From Ocypus olens (taxonomy: Eukaryota; Arthropoda; Insecta; Coleoptera; Staphylinidae), in the NCBI GenBank assembly GCA_910593695.2, contig OU343050.1:51755225-51819224 (forward strand): a stretch of 64,000 bases of DNA, read 5' to 3'. Shown here one piece after another: positions 32,441-42,645 of the stretch (the stretch's first letter is position 1; each line of letters begins with the position of its first letter). Under the pieces are notes generated by a model, which had not been told where the DNA came from, made no database searches, and worked only from the letters and a program-made list of their open reading frames with translations. A program made the translations under genes and the position numbers.

Positions 32441-33779
32441 TCTGTAACAATATTAGGTAATTTGATCATCAGAAGAACAATAGAAATTGATTGCCGTATG
32501 CAAATTTGATTTCGCTTCAACAGAAAAAACCTCCGTAGATTTTAAACTAAGACTCTCAATCGGTTATTTTGGAAACAAAATTAATTATTCAATAAAAATA
32601 ATCACATCTTCTTTTCCTGACCGTACTTTTCTAACAATTTACTCGTCATATTCAGATCTCATTGAAGCCTATTAGAAGTGCACACAGTCAAACTTCGTGT
32701 CGTAAAGAAAATTTAAAAATGGTATAAACCAACTTTCTGCGCTAATATAATTAGAATGCTTTTGCTACAATTGTTTGGACAACTTTGTCCTTTAAAACGC
32801 CAAAATGTGACAAAATATATTTGCAAGTGGTAAAATTTGACATTCTGTGCAACCAAAGTTTTTATTGTTAATTGTGTACTCTGACGAAAAGAGTAGGTGT
32901 GTGCTGTATATTTTTTTGTAGCTACCAGATAATAAAGATAACTATTTTTGTTTGTTTATAGTCTTAGTAAGACTTAATTTTGCTTGCAGAGTTACGAACA
33001 GGTTGAATATTCAAATATTCAGGCTATATTTCGTTTTATTAAATTTATTTAATGCTTTCTGCAACATGTGAGGTTGCCTCTAATTTATTTAATAAAGCTA
33101 ACCTTCGTTGAAAAAAGTAGATGAATGAAAACATTTACAATTCATGCATTTTGGAGGTTAATAATCTTGTTTGCAAAACATGGAAAAACAGGACGCAGTT
33201 TAATCAAAATGTCGGAAGTTATAATAATAATAATAGTCTTTATTATATTTCAAGGATATCATGAGAAAACATGAAATTAACAACAATGCATAAACAAAAC
33301 ATAATAATATAAAATAAAATAAAATAAAATCAGTTATTAAAGATGCCGGAAAACGTTTGAAAGCAATTAAAATTTAGTCTACTACAAAAATGAGTAATAA
33401 TACCTTACGCTGCGCTTATTTTTAGAGTTTTAAATCGAACAAAAGTTTATGTGCATAGCAGCCAGGATGTAAGAACAATTTTATTTTTAGATTTATGACT
33501 TCTATACCAGCAGGCATGACGCCATTGCTTCGATAGATTTCCCGTATTTTACATCATCAAAACACAGGTTTTGCACACATTGCACAATTACTTAAATAGC
33601 TCACATAATTTTTGCAGTTTACTGAATTGGGAAAACAGTATTGTTTTTTAACCGTCAGGATTATATACGCGTTCTTAGTAATTTGTATGGCTATACAAAT
33701 TCTGGCTATAAGTTTTTGATTGTCATGTGCCATAAAATATAAATTTGGTGAAATAAGAAAGCAAACACATTTTTTTTTT
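32441..33779. other. Intergenic, no gene seen
   Basis: AT-rich, with (AAT)/(AAAT) tracts at 33220-33330. GAATATTCAAATATTCAGGCTA near 33005 recurs as GAATATTCATATATTCAGGCTA near 61600, part of an unclassified dispersed repeat. Confidence 0.45.
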
Positions 33780-33928
33780 ACTTTCTCCGTTACGAAGTAC
33801 GAGAAAGTATTGTGATCGTAATTTTTTTTCAAAAATTTTTTTTTACCTAATTGTTCGTTTTCCACAAAAAAAAAATGAAAAAATTTTCATGATCATAATA
33901 CTTTCTCGTACTTCGTAACGGAGAAAGT
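33780..33928. mobile_element. Family A-derived foldback, 149 bp
   Basis: Both ends carry the 5' terminus of family A: ACTTTCTCCGTTACGAAGT on the left and its reverse complement on the right, each extending about 45 bases (to ATTGTGATCGT). The short interior is A/T-rich. It is a hairpin MITE built from one end of the family. Confidence 0.85.
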
Positions 33929-34254
33929 AAAAATATGTTTTTTCGTCATTTACTTAATTTATAAGAATAACCCTGGACTAGTTAAACTGGATGGAATATA
34001 AGATAGATATAGAGACCAGCCATTAAATATTAGTTTTTAGAAATATTATAAATCAAACCCAGATGAAGGTAAAATTAATGCATGGACGGTGGGTGGGCCG
34101 TATCCTATCCTCCAAACTCTAAACAGTTAAATATCAATGACGCTTTTCAAATTTGAAGCAATAATTTAATAAAGAAATCACAGAATTTCAGTCTTTCTGT
34201 TTTTCGTCAATTATTTAATTTATAACAAAAACTCTGATCTAAGTTAAACAATTT

Positions 34255-34510
34255 AAAGCTCGCAAAACAATTAGTGGATTTTCAAAAACTATACTTGGTT
34301 TCAATAAACAATAATTTGTGAATTTAATTTACTTTTTGTGGAAGTAGTCAATGCTTTTTATATATTTTTTTTTGCTCGAACGTTCCACGAAATTTTCAAA
34401 TATTCACAACTTGCAAAATAATTAGGGGATTTTCAAAAACAGTACTTGGTTTGAATAAAAAATAATTTGTGAATTTGATTTAATTTTTGTAGAATTTAGT
34501 CAATACGTTT
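34255..34510 (+). repeat. Two-copy ~150-bp tandem duplication
   Basis: GCAAAACAATTAGTGGATTT at about 34262 and GCAAAATAATTAGGGGATTT at about 34413 begin two diverged copies that both continue through TACTTGGTTT and AATAATTTGTGAATTT. Confidence 0.7.
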
Positions 34511-34530
34511 GATATTTTTCTTTTATTTTT

Positions 34531-35169
34531 ACTTTCTCCGTTACGAAGTACTGGGCGCGCTGTATCTCAAAAACTAATAGAGTAATTGATATGAAACTTT
34601 AAACATCTTATCTTATTTGATAATCTGAAGAACTGAAAAACTTTTGGTAAAATTTCGTACACCGGAAATGGGCGTTTACCTTAACTGTTATTTTGTTTTT
34701 TGCCAATATTTTCTTAAATATGAAAAATTTCACAAAAACATTTAAACAAACTTTGAAGACAACAAAGAAATGAACATCTTTTGCTTGAAAACATTTTTTA
34801 TAAAATCATTTTTATTCGAGAAAAAAATTTATTATTTGTTTTTAAATTTTTGGTTTATAATTATAAAACGATAATATTAACAGCAAATTTATGTTAATAA
34901 TAATTGTAGAGAATGCTAAAATCAACAACTTATAAGGAATAAGTTTTTTTTCAAAATCCCTTTAGTTTTTCAGTAAACTGAGTTTTTGAATTTGAAGTAT
35001 AATTTTTCCATCTTTCATGATTTTGACGTTTTAAACGTCAGTTTCATCCGAGTTTACACTCGATGTACTTTAAAATATGATTTCAATTGAAAATAAACCA
35101 TGAAAACGTAAATATAAATGGCAATGATACCATCAAGTTGGAGAAAGTAACATGATGGCCACATCACCA
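34531..35169 (+). mobile_element. Family A repeat, deletion around the microsatellite
   Basis: ACTTTCTCCGTTACGAAGTA passes directly to CTGGGCGCGCTGTATCTC, so the 5' block and TG tract are missing. The rest is complete to GGCCACATCACCA and flanked by T-runs on both sides. Confidence 0.9.
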
Positions 35170-35184
35170 TTTTTTTTTTCAAAA

Positions 35185-35450
35185 ATAAAACTCTGGTCCC
35201 AAAAATTGCGCTTTATTTATTAGTCCACGAATATTCCTTCGCAAATGATTAAGTATTATTGATAATAATAATAATAATAATAGAAACAAGAAAGTACGCA
35301 TCTGTTACATTGTCCGTTTTGTACTTTCATCTGTTATCAGAAAGAAAAGAAGAAAAGAATCGGTGTTTTTTCAGAAATAAAACTATTTTGTCCCAAAAAT
35401 TGCGCTATATTTTTTAGTCCGCGAATATTGCGACAAACCGCAATGATTGA
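35185..35450 (+). repeat. Direct duplication ~185 bp apart
   Basis: AAATAAAACT...GTCCCAAAAATTGCGCT followed by TTAGTCC.CGAATATT occurs at about 35185 and again at about 35370, with an (AAT)n tract between. Confidence 0.65.
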
Positions 35451-35892
35451 TTAATAATGTCGACATTGAAATTATAAAAATATGTGTCCGTGATGAATAC
35501 AGTTTTTTTAAAAAGGAAAAGAAAAAACACCGACAAGTATTAATTACAACACAAACAGCTTGTTTTGATTTCATAATTGCTCTTTTCGAACACGACCACA
35601 TGCTTACCAAATTGTTGGGTTCTAGAAGGTCGTTTCCACGATTACTAATAATGAGCATTTAGGTCGTAAATGCTCATTTCCACAAAAGCCAACCTTCGCC
35701 ATTATTTCGCTCCATTAGATGCGTAAGTCATAGTTAGCAAAATTGAGTGGTCTGGAACAAAAATTAATTTCTTCAAAATCATCTTAACTTGAAGTGCAAT
35801 GAAATATTGTTTATTTAGATTTACAATAAATTATTTATTATATTCGATGATTTCCCGAGTTACGGAGTATTGATATAATTAAATAAATAATA

Positions 35893-35963
35893 ATCAAAAG
35901 TGTGAACATGCCTCCGAGGGTTGCAGGTTCGATCCCTGTCGGAGGCATGTTCACACTTTTGAT
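35893..35963 (+). other. tRNA-like minimal hairpin with perfect 25-bp stem
   Basis: 35893-35917 and 35939-35963 are perfect reverse complements around a 21-base loop. Inside, GCCTCCG and CGGAGGC form a 7-bp acceptor-like stem closed on a T-arm, GCAGGTTCGATCCCTGT, including a B-box. D and anticodon arms are missing, so it is not a functional tRNA. It looks like an internally deleted tRNA or a tRNA-derived element whose acceptor stem is extended by 18 further paired bases. A SINE/MITE hybrid origin is possible. Confidence 0.6.
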
Positions 35964-36140
35964 TCAGCTATATACGGAGAAACTTCGATTATTATTTATT
36001 TAATTAAATTATTTATTGTTTTTTTCCCATGTATGTATCCGGTTTGTATATATTTGAAATTAAATGAATAAATGAATAATGAAAGACAAACACAACGACC
36101 ACGGAGCCGGGCGGATATTCTCGATCAGAAAAATGTTCTA

Positions 36141-36697
36141 TATAATTATTACTAACATAAATTTGCTGTAACTATTATCGTTTTATAATTATAAACCAAA
36201 AATTAAAAAAAAAATAATTTCTCGAATAAAAATGATTTTATGAAAAATGTTTTCAAGCAAAAGATATTCATTTCTTTGTTGTCTTCAAAGTTTGTTTAAA
36301 TGTTTTTGTGATATTTTCCATATTTATAAAAATATTGACAAAAAACAAAAAACAGTTAAGGTAAACGCCCACTTCCGGTGTACGAAATTTTACCAAAAGC
36401 TTTTCAATTCTTCGGATTATCAAATAAGACTTATGTTGAAAGTTTCATATCAATTGCTCTATTAGTTTTTGAGATACAGCGCGCGCAGACACACACAGCC
36501 ATAGACACACAGACACACAGGCACACAGACACACAGACACAGACACTAACACACACACACACACGCACACACACTTTCTTCCAGAAATTGTTAAAATGGC
36601 ATCTAGGGACCCCAAGACGGATATTTCTGCATAAAAAAAAATTGGAAAAAATGTTTACGACCACCAATACTTTCTCGTTCTTCGTAACGGAGAAAGT
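36141..36697 (-). mobile_element. Family A repeat, 5' half
   Basis: Runs on the minus strand from ACTTTCTCCGTTACGAAGA through a long microsatellite ((CA)n on the plus strand, about 36487-36573) to about the TATTATCG box, lacking the palindrome and 3' terminus. ORFs of 111 and 117 codons here are microsatellite read-throughs. Confidence 0.88.
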
Positions 36698-36785
36698 AAA
36701 AAAACATATCTGATCTCCCCCAAAGCCATTGCTATAACCCAGCAGGAAACAAAACTGCAATACTAGAAACTTGAATGAAAACATC

Positions 36786-37370
36786 GAGAAACGCAGTCTT
36801 TTTTGTAGGAATGTTTTTTCAGATTTTTTTTCTGGAATTTTTCACGGGAATTTTTTTTCAGGAATATTTTGCAAGAAATAATTTTTCTAAATTTTTTCAT
36901 GAATTTTTAAGACTTATTTTTTGGAATTTTTTCAGGAATATTTTGCAAGAAATTATTTTTCGGAATTTTTTCATGAATTTTTAAGACTTGTTTTTTGGAT
37001 TTTTTTCATGAATTTTTAAGACTTGTTTTTTGGAATTTTTTCATGAATTTTTAAGACTTGTTTTTTGCAATTTTTTTGTGATTTTGTCAGGAGTTTTATT
37101 TCAGGAATTTATTTTTAGGATTTTTTTGCAGCAATTTTTCTGCCGGAATTCTTTTTCAGGATTTTTTTTCGACTTCTTTTTAAATATGTCTTCAGGACTT
37201 TTCTTAGGAATTTGTTTTCAGACCATTTTTCAAGATTAATTTCTTCAGGACATTTTCAAGATTTTTTTTCAGAATTTTTTTCCGGACTTTTTTCAGGATT
37301 TTTTCAGCACTTTTTCCCAGGAATTTTTTGCAGGACTTTTTTAGAATTTCTGTAAGAATTTTTATAGCGA
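36786..37370 (+). repeat. Low-complexity array of TTTTTTCAGGA units
   Basis: Irregular short units TTTTTTCAGGAATTTT, TTTTAAGACTTGTTTTTTGG and variants fill this stretch. The same motif in reverse complement fills 38935-40580. Phenylalanine-rich ORFs here are not genes. Confidence 0.8.
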
Positions 37371-38063
37371 GCGGCAATTCTATTTGTTTCTAAGAAAAAT
37401 AACTGCCATTCACGGCAAAAATTCGTGGCCAGAAATGGTTAGATCTCTTCTAAATGTGCTCAGCACTAGGGACAACTAGATGGCGTAGCAAACCATTCTA
37501 CTATTTTAAAACCGCTGAGTTGTTACTCATAGCAAAGCGTGTTCCCATCAATGGACGCACTGTAGTGATGACGGCCAGTAATAAGAAACCGGTCTGTAGT
37601 TGCCATTGAACTTTGGTCTGAAACTTTGTTAACCACTTCGCGTCTATGCTGCTTTGATTTAATTCCAGGTTTGATGAAAAATGACTTCTCTGTTGTTGTT
37701 AACTTTTTCTACGAAATATGATTTCACTGTCACAAACTTTCCCATTTATGCAAAAAAATATGAAAAAATATTCCATAGATGGCGCTAAAGAAGTATTTTT
37801 TTTTGTACATGTTTTTGTTTTCATTTTTTGCTTGTTGCCACATGTGGCGAACCTGGGCGTGAAGAGGTTAAGAGGCAGCCTGTATATATTACAATATTTA
37901 TCAACATTCTGCAGAATTTTTGTAAAAATATTTTTTCAATATCTTCTTGAAAACACCCTGTATATATCAAAGTTTAATCTTGCGATCAATACAAGTAAAA
38001 TATACACTTTTTTAGTATGAAGTGTCGACAGTTTGAAATTGTTTTAAAGCAAGATGATAGATA
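37371..38063. other. Intergenic, no gene seen
   Basis: Moderate-GC sequence around 37430-37660 without a recognisable gene. ACACCCTGTATATA near 37966 resembles the outer end of dispersed insect elements. Confidence 0.4.
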
Positions 38064-38360
38064 TTGGGAGCAAATGGTAACGAGCAGCGAGCAGATACGA
38101 TAGCGAGTAGTAGCGAGAGAGAGACTCTTTTTATGCTCGTGGAGTCGGTGATGCAACGCGGTGCTGTTGAGCTGTTTGAGTTGACCCACTTCCACGGTTC
38201 CATGTCGACACGTGTACGTACCACCACCACCGCCACCACCAGCTCTCCCAAAGAGTTCAAACTCGGAGAGCCGTCGACCTCTCTCAGCCTTACAAAATCC
38301 GACACAATACACTCCACGGACAACAAACAGTTCGAGTACACGGTTTCTTGGACTCTTTAA
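38064..38360 (+). CDS. Possible exon or short gene, unknown product
   Basis: A GC-richer block with an open frame ending at TAA 38358-38360. The first ATG is at 38133 (MLVESVMQRGAVELF), giving about 75 codons; the frame is also open upstream to 38064. The middle is threonine-rich (RTTTTATTSS) over a CCACCACCGCC tract, followed by a hydrophilic tail (KEFKLGEPSTS). I recognise no domain. Composition unlike the flanks suggests coding or 5' UTR sequence, but a frame of 109 codons is also open on the other strand, so orientation is unsure. It may be the first exon of a larger gene, since a GTACGT donor-like site is at about 38215. Confidence 0.25.
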   Translation: MGANGNEQRADTIASSSERETLFMLVESVMQRGAVELFELTHFHGSMSTRVRTTTTATTSSPKEFKLGEPSTSLSLTKSDTIHSTDNKQFEYTVSWTL

Positions 38361-38736
38361 TAATGCCCGCCCCCCGAAATTAATTTCGGAAATGAGTTTC
38401 CGTGATGATGAGTTTTAATTAGATTTTTTTTGCATCGCTTATCTGCGATGAAAGGGGTCGGCTTCGAGTTATCGGTATTGTTTTGCTTTCTGCTAGTTGG
38501 CAATAATTTTGATGATTGAAAAATTGCACGTTCGAATAGTGCTGTTTCGTTTATAACTGTGTTAATCAATATTATTTGTGGAAACTAACTGTATGCGCCA
38601 TCTAGTTTGTAATAGCGGCACGAGGAATAATTTAAGCCATGTACAAATGTGAAGTAATCTGCAAAATGTGTTCTTTGTGTAACGTCTGGATTGATCATAG
38701 GTGGCTAAATGAAATATGTTTTAAATAATAAAAAAA
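38361..38736. other. Intergenic, no gene seen
   Basis: AT-rich, non-coding; no shared repeats noticed. Confidence 0.4.
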
Positions 38737-38896
38737 TGGTGATGTGGCCATCATGCTACTTTCTCCGATTATTTGATGGTATAATAGTTATTTATATTTA
38801 TAGATTCATTCATTATTTTCAATTGAAATCATATTTTAAATCGAGAGTTTTACATGATCGAAAGGTAATGACGTTTGAAACGTCAAAATTACGAAA
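38737..38896 (-). mobile_element. Family A repeat, diverged 3' fragment
   Basis: TGGTGATGTGGCCATCATGC start, ending after the palindrome variant TGACGTTTGAAACGTCA. More diverged than other copies. Confidence 0.8.
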
Positions 38897-38934
38897 TTAT
38901 TTTTTAAATCTTTACCAAAAGTTTACTGAAAAAT

Positions 38935-40580
38935 TTAAAAAAAATGCTAAAAAAAGTCCTGAAAAATATTTCTAAAAATAGTTCTGATTAAAAAGTCCTA
39001 AAAAAAACCAATAAAAATCCTGAACAAGAAAGTCTTGAAAATGATTTCTAAAAATAGTCCTGATTATTAGGTCCTAAAAAAACTAACAAAAGCCCTGAAT
39101 AAGATTTCTAAAAATAGTATTAATTAAAAAGTCATAAAAAATCTAATAAAAGTCCTGAACAAGTCTTGAAAAAAAGTCCTGATAAAAAGTTTCGAAAAAA
39201 GAGTCCTGACAAAAAAAGTCTCGAAAAACAGGTCCTTCAAATAAAAACCAGAAATAAAGTCCTGAAAAGAGAGTTCTGACACAAAAAGATCCTGAGAAAA
39301 AGTCCTGAAGAAACAGTTTTGGAAATAAAGTCTTGAAAAAGAGTACTGTTAAAAAGTTGTGAAAATGAGTTGTGAAAAAAGTCCTGGAAAAAGTACTGCA
39401 AATGGAAATAAATGTCCGAAAGAAGTCCGAAAAAGAGTCTCAAAAAAGTCCTGAAGGAAAGTCCTAAAATAAGTCCTGAAGAAACTCCTGAAGAAAGTCT
39501 TGAAAAAAGCCCCGAAGGAGAGTCCTAATAAAATATCCTGAAAAAATGTCCAGTAATAACAGTCTTGAAAAAAATTATGAAAATAACATCGTAAGAAAAT
39601 CTTGAAAAAACATTTCTAAAAAAAACGCCGTGAAGACCAGAAAAAGTTCTAAAGAAATTGTCCTGAAAAAAATTATTACTTTAAAAAATATCCTGAAATA
39701 TAGTAATGGCCAAATGAATAAATAAAAATTTTATTATAAAAAGTCCTGTAACGAAGGAAAAAAAATCTTGAAAAAATAATTCTGAAAAAGCAATGAAGAA
39801 AATTTTGAAAAGAAGTCCTGAACAAGATAAGGAACCTCTTGTTTGAAAAAGTCCCGTAAAAAGGTCCTGGAGGAAAAAAAGACAGTCCTGAAAATAAAGA
39901 TGTGAGAAAGAGAATTGACAAAACCCGTGAAAAAAGTCTTCATACAAAATACCAGAAATAAATGTCCCGAAAAAGAGTCCCAAAAAGTCTTGAAATAAGT
40001 CCTGAAGAAAGCTCAGACAAAGAGTCCTGATGAAATATCTAAAAAAATTGTCCTGTAAAAACAGTCTTGAAAAATTGCTTTGAAAATAACAAAATAAACA
40101 AAAAAAATATTGTGAATAATCCTTAAAATGGTCCTTAAAAAGATCTGAAGAAATTGTTCTGAAAAAGAAATCCCAAAGAGTCTTGAAAAAGTCCTGCACA
40201 AAGGCCTAAAATAAATCCTTAACAAAAATCCTGAAATAAAAAGTTTTAAAAATAGTCTTGAATAAAAAAATGATAAAAATGTCCTTAAAAAGGTGAGAAA
40301 AAAGTCATGAAAAGAAAAATTCTAAAAAACATTTTGAAATATTTTTTTCGGAAAAAAATCCCAAAAATGAATCTTGAACAAGGGTTCTTAAGAGAGTCCC
40401 GAAAACTCCCGGAGAAAAAATTCCTGAAAAAAATTCTGTTGATAACATTTTGAAAATAAAGGTCCTGAAAGAAAAAGTCTTAAAAAGTCCTGAGAAAGAA
40501 TCCTCAAAGAAAAGAAAGTCCTTAAAAAAGACCTGAAAAAAGTTCTGAAAACATTGTCCTGAAGTCCCAAAAAGGCTAAA
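38935..40580 (-). repeat. Low-complexity array of AAAAAGTCCTGAAAA units
   Basis: Dozens of irregular units built on AAAAAGTCCTGAAAA, spaced about 14-30 bases, for 1.6 kb. It is the reverse complement of the motif at 36786-37370. On the minus strand it reads TTTTTTCAGGACTTTT throughout, so the phenylalanine-rich minus-strand ORFs (for example 40199-39681) are by-products. Confidence 0.85.
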
Positions 40581-40584
40581 AGAA

Positions 40585-40735
40585 CAAAAAACTGTTAAGG
40601 TAAATATTCGGAAATACAAAATTTCAGAAAAATCTTTCCAGCTCTTCGAATTCTGAAATAACACTTATGTTTAGAGTTTCATGGTCATTTCTGTATTAGT
40701 TTTTGAGATACAGCGCGCATAGACAGACTGTTATG
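40585..40735 (-). mobile_element. Family A repeat, diverged internal fragment
   Basis: AACTGTTAAGGTAAA through TTTTTGAGATACAGCGCGCA matches the middle of family A with many substitutions. It abuts a better preserved copy. Confidence 0.7.
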
Positions 40736-40746
40736 TAGAGAAAAAA

Positions 40747-41250
40747 TGGTGATGTGGCCACCATGTTACTTTCTCCGACTTGATGGTATCATTTGTATTT
40801 ACGCTTTCGTGGTTTATTATCCTATTTTATGTGTACATCGAGCGTTGTGTAAACTCGGATGAAACTGACGTTTAAAACGTCAAAATTATGAAAGATAATT
40901 AAAGGGTTTTCGAAAAAAAACTTATTCTTTATAAGTTGTTCATTTTATCATTCTCTACAATTATTATTCACATAAATTTGCTGTAACTATTATCGTTTTA
41001 TAATTATAAACCAAAAATTATATTATTAAATAAAACGTATGTTCAAAGTTTCATATCAATTGCTCTATTAGTTTTTGAGATACAGCGCGCACAGACACAC
41101 ACACACACACACACATAGAGACAAAAATGTTTTTTCCAGAAATTGTTGAAATGGCATCTAGGGACCCCAAAACGGATATTTCCGTAAAAAAAATTTTTGA
41201 AAAAAAAATCACGATCACAATACTTTCTCGTACTTCGTAACGGAGAAAGT
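40747..41250 (-). mobile_element. Family A repeat, both ends present, internally deleted
   Basis: TGGTGATGTGGCCACCATG to CGTAACGGAGAAAGT. It lacks the stretch from the microtubular AT-rich middle box (CAAAAATTA) to the TCAAATAA box, including the CACCGGAAGTGGGCG block. Contains the (CA)n microsatellite at about 41091-41115. Confidence 0.88.
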
Positions 41251-42166
41251 AAAAAGATATCATCACCGTGCATCAGCCTCAGCAATCTAATTATTTTAAT
41301 AAAATCGCCAATGAAAGGCTGAAAAAACTCTGCCTGTTGAAATCATTTGTAAAAGTGTCTCAATAAATGTTTTGTCTCTCTCTCTCTCTTTCTCGTTAAT
41401 AAATGTTTCGAGTCGTCCAATAATAGACAAGAATAACAATGCAATATTTGCATTCTTATATTTAATTTAATATGATTCATATTTTATTTATTCGTGCCAA
41501 TACCTACAGAAGTTTATAGATAAACTAGGCAATATTTTAAAGGGCTTAAGTCCCTGCATTGTTGCCAAGAGTACACGTAATCATAACAGATGATAAAAAA
41601 CGAGTATATCGTCCGCATTCCCATTTAACTGTGTAAAAAAGTATCATTTTATTTAAAAAACTATTAACTCTTTTTAAATTAGTGCTATTTTTAATGTGAT
41701 AAAATAACAACGGTAATTCAACTTCGCAACAAAACACGCGTCGAACAGCCTACAATAATGTGAGCAAGCGGCAACTCTGCGGGGTAGTACCAAAATCACG
41801 CCCTTTTAACGCTTGCTATTTAACGTTGTGTTTAGGGAGTTTAGAGATCTTGTAGTGGCAATGAAAATAACTAGATATTGCTTCTATTCTTGGACGAACT
41901 TACATATAATATTAAGGGTGAATTTTAATTCCTGACCGGATCCAAGGTCAACTTTGCGAAAATTTGATCAAACCTTCATTCCTTCTACCAAATTTTATTC
42001 CATTAAATGTCATTACTGTCATTGACGTCGTTTTGCGAGTCTTTAAGTGTTTTTATTTTGAACAAAATAAATATGCAATACATAGCTGAATACATTTTTC
42101 TGGCAATAAATTATCTACTATTTTACACCCTTATTTTACTAAATAATATAATTTGTGATATACATA
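41251..42166. other. Intergenic, no gene; (TC)n tract
   Basis: (TC)n at about 41374-41395. AGCAAGCG and CGCTTGCT (about 41762 and 41810) are inverted. No coding frame of note. Confidence 0.45.
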
Positions 42167-42645
42167 AACTGAATATAAATTAGATATTCATTTACCATAC
42201 TTTGAGTTAGGCAACTTATTGTTCACACATATCCACTTGGACGCTACTGTCTATAGCAGAGGTCGCCAAAGTGGTCTATATAGACCCCCAGGGGTCTATT
42301 TAACAAAGGTAGGGGTCGATCTGAGCCAGGGGGTCGATCCGATTCGAGGGGGCCGATTGGGGGTCGTAGAAAAAATAAGATATTTTTCATAAAACTATTG
42401 TTACACAATGTACTATTACTTTAATAAATATTTAAAATCATAAAATAAATTTACAACAAACACAGTACCTAACCTAATGCATAGTTTTATTTTTATTAAC
42501 TGAAAATTACTTTTATGGGGGTCGATGGAGATTTCGAAAAATTATATAGGGGTCGATGATCAAAAAAGTTTGGCGACCCCTGGTCTACAGAGTGGCACAT
42601 ACCAATAAGTATGAAGCGGTCGCCTATTTAAAATCACCCTGTACA
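42167..42645 (+). mobile_element. Older dispersed repeat, interrupted by a hAT MITE
   Basis: CTGAATATAAATTAGATATT, GAGTTAGGCAACTTATTGTTC and ATCCACTTGGACGCT precede, and AATATGAAGCGG-like plus CACCCTGTACA follow, the nested element at 42257-42582. The reverse complement of 50694-50814 is an uninterrupted copy of the same repeat. Confidence 0.8.
42257..42582 (+). mobile_element. hAT-type MITE with TSD (GGTCGCCAAA family)
   Basis: Ends CAGAGGTCGCCAAAGTGG and AAGTTTGGCGACCCCTG are inverted repeats of the CAGGGGTCGCCAAA type used by many hAT elements. Flanks GTCTATAG (42249-42256) and GTCTACAG (42583-42590) match 7 of 8. The 326-bp interior is non-coding. Its absence from the paralogous repeat at 50694-50814 confirms insertion. 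Confidence 0.92.

Noticed and set aside
39681..40199. 172-codon phenylalanine-rich ORF on the minus strand
   Set aside because: It is a translation of the AAAAAGTCCTGAAAA low-complexity array.
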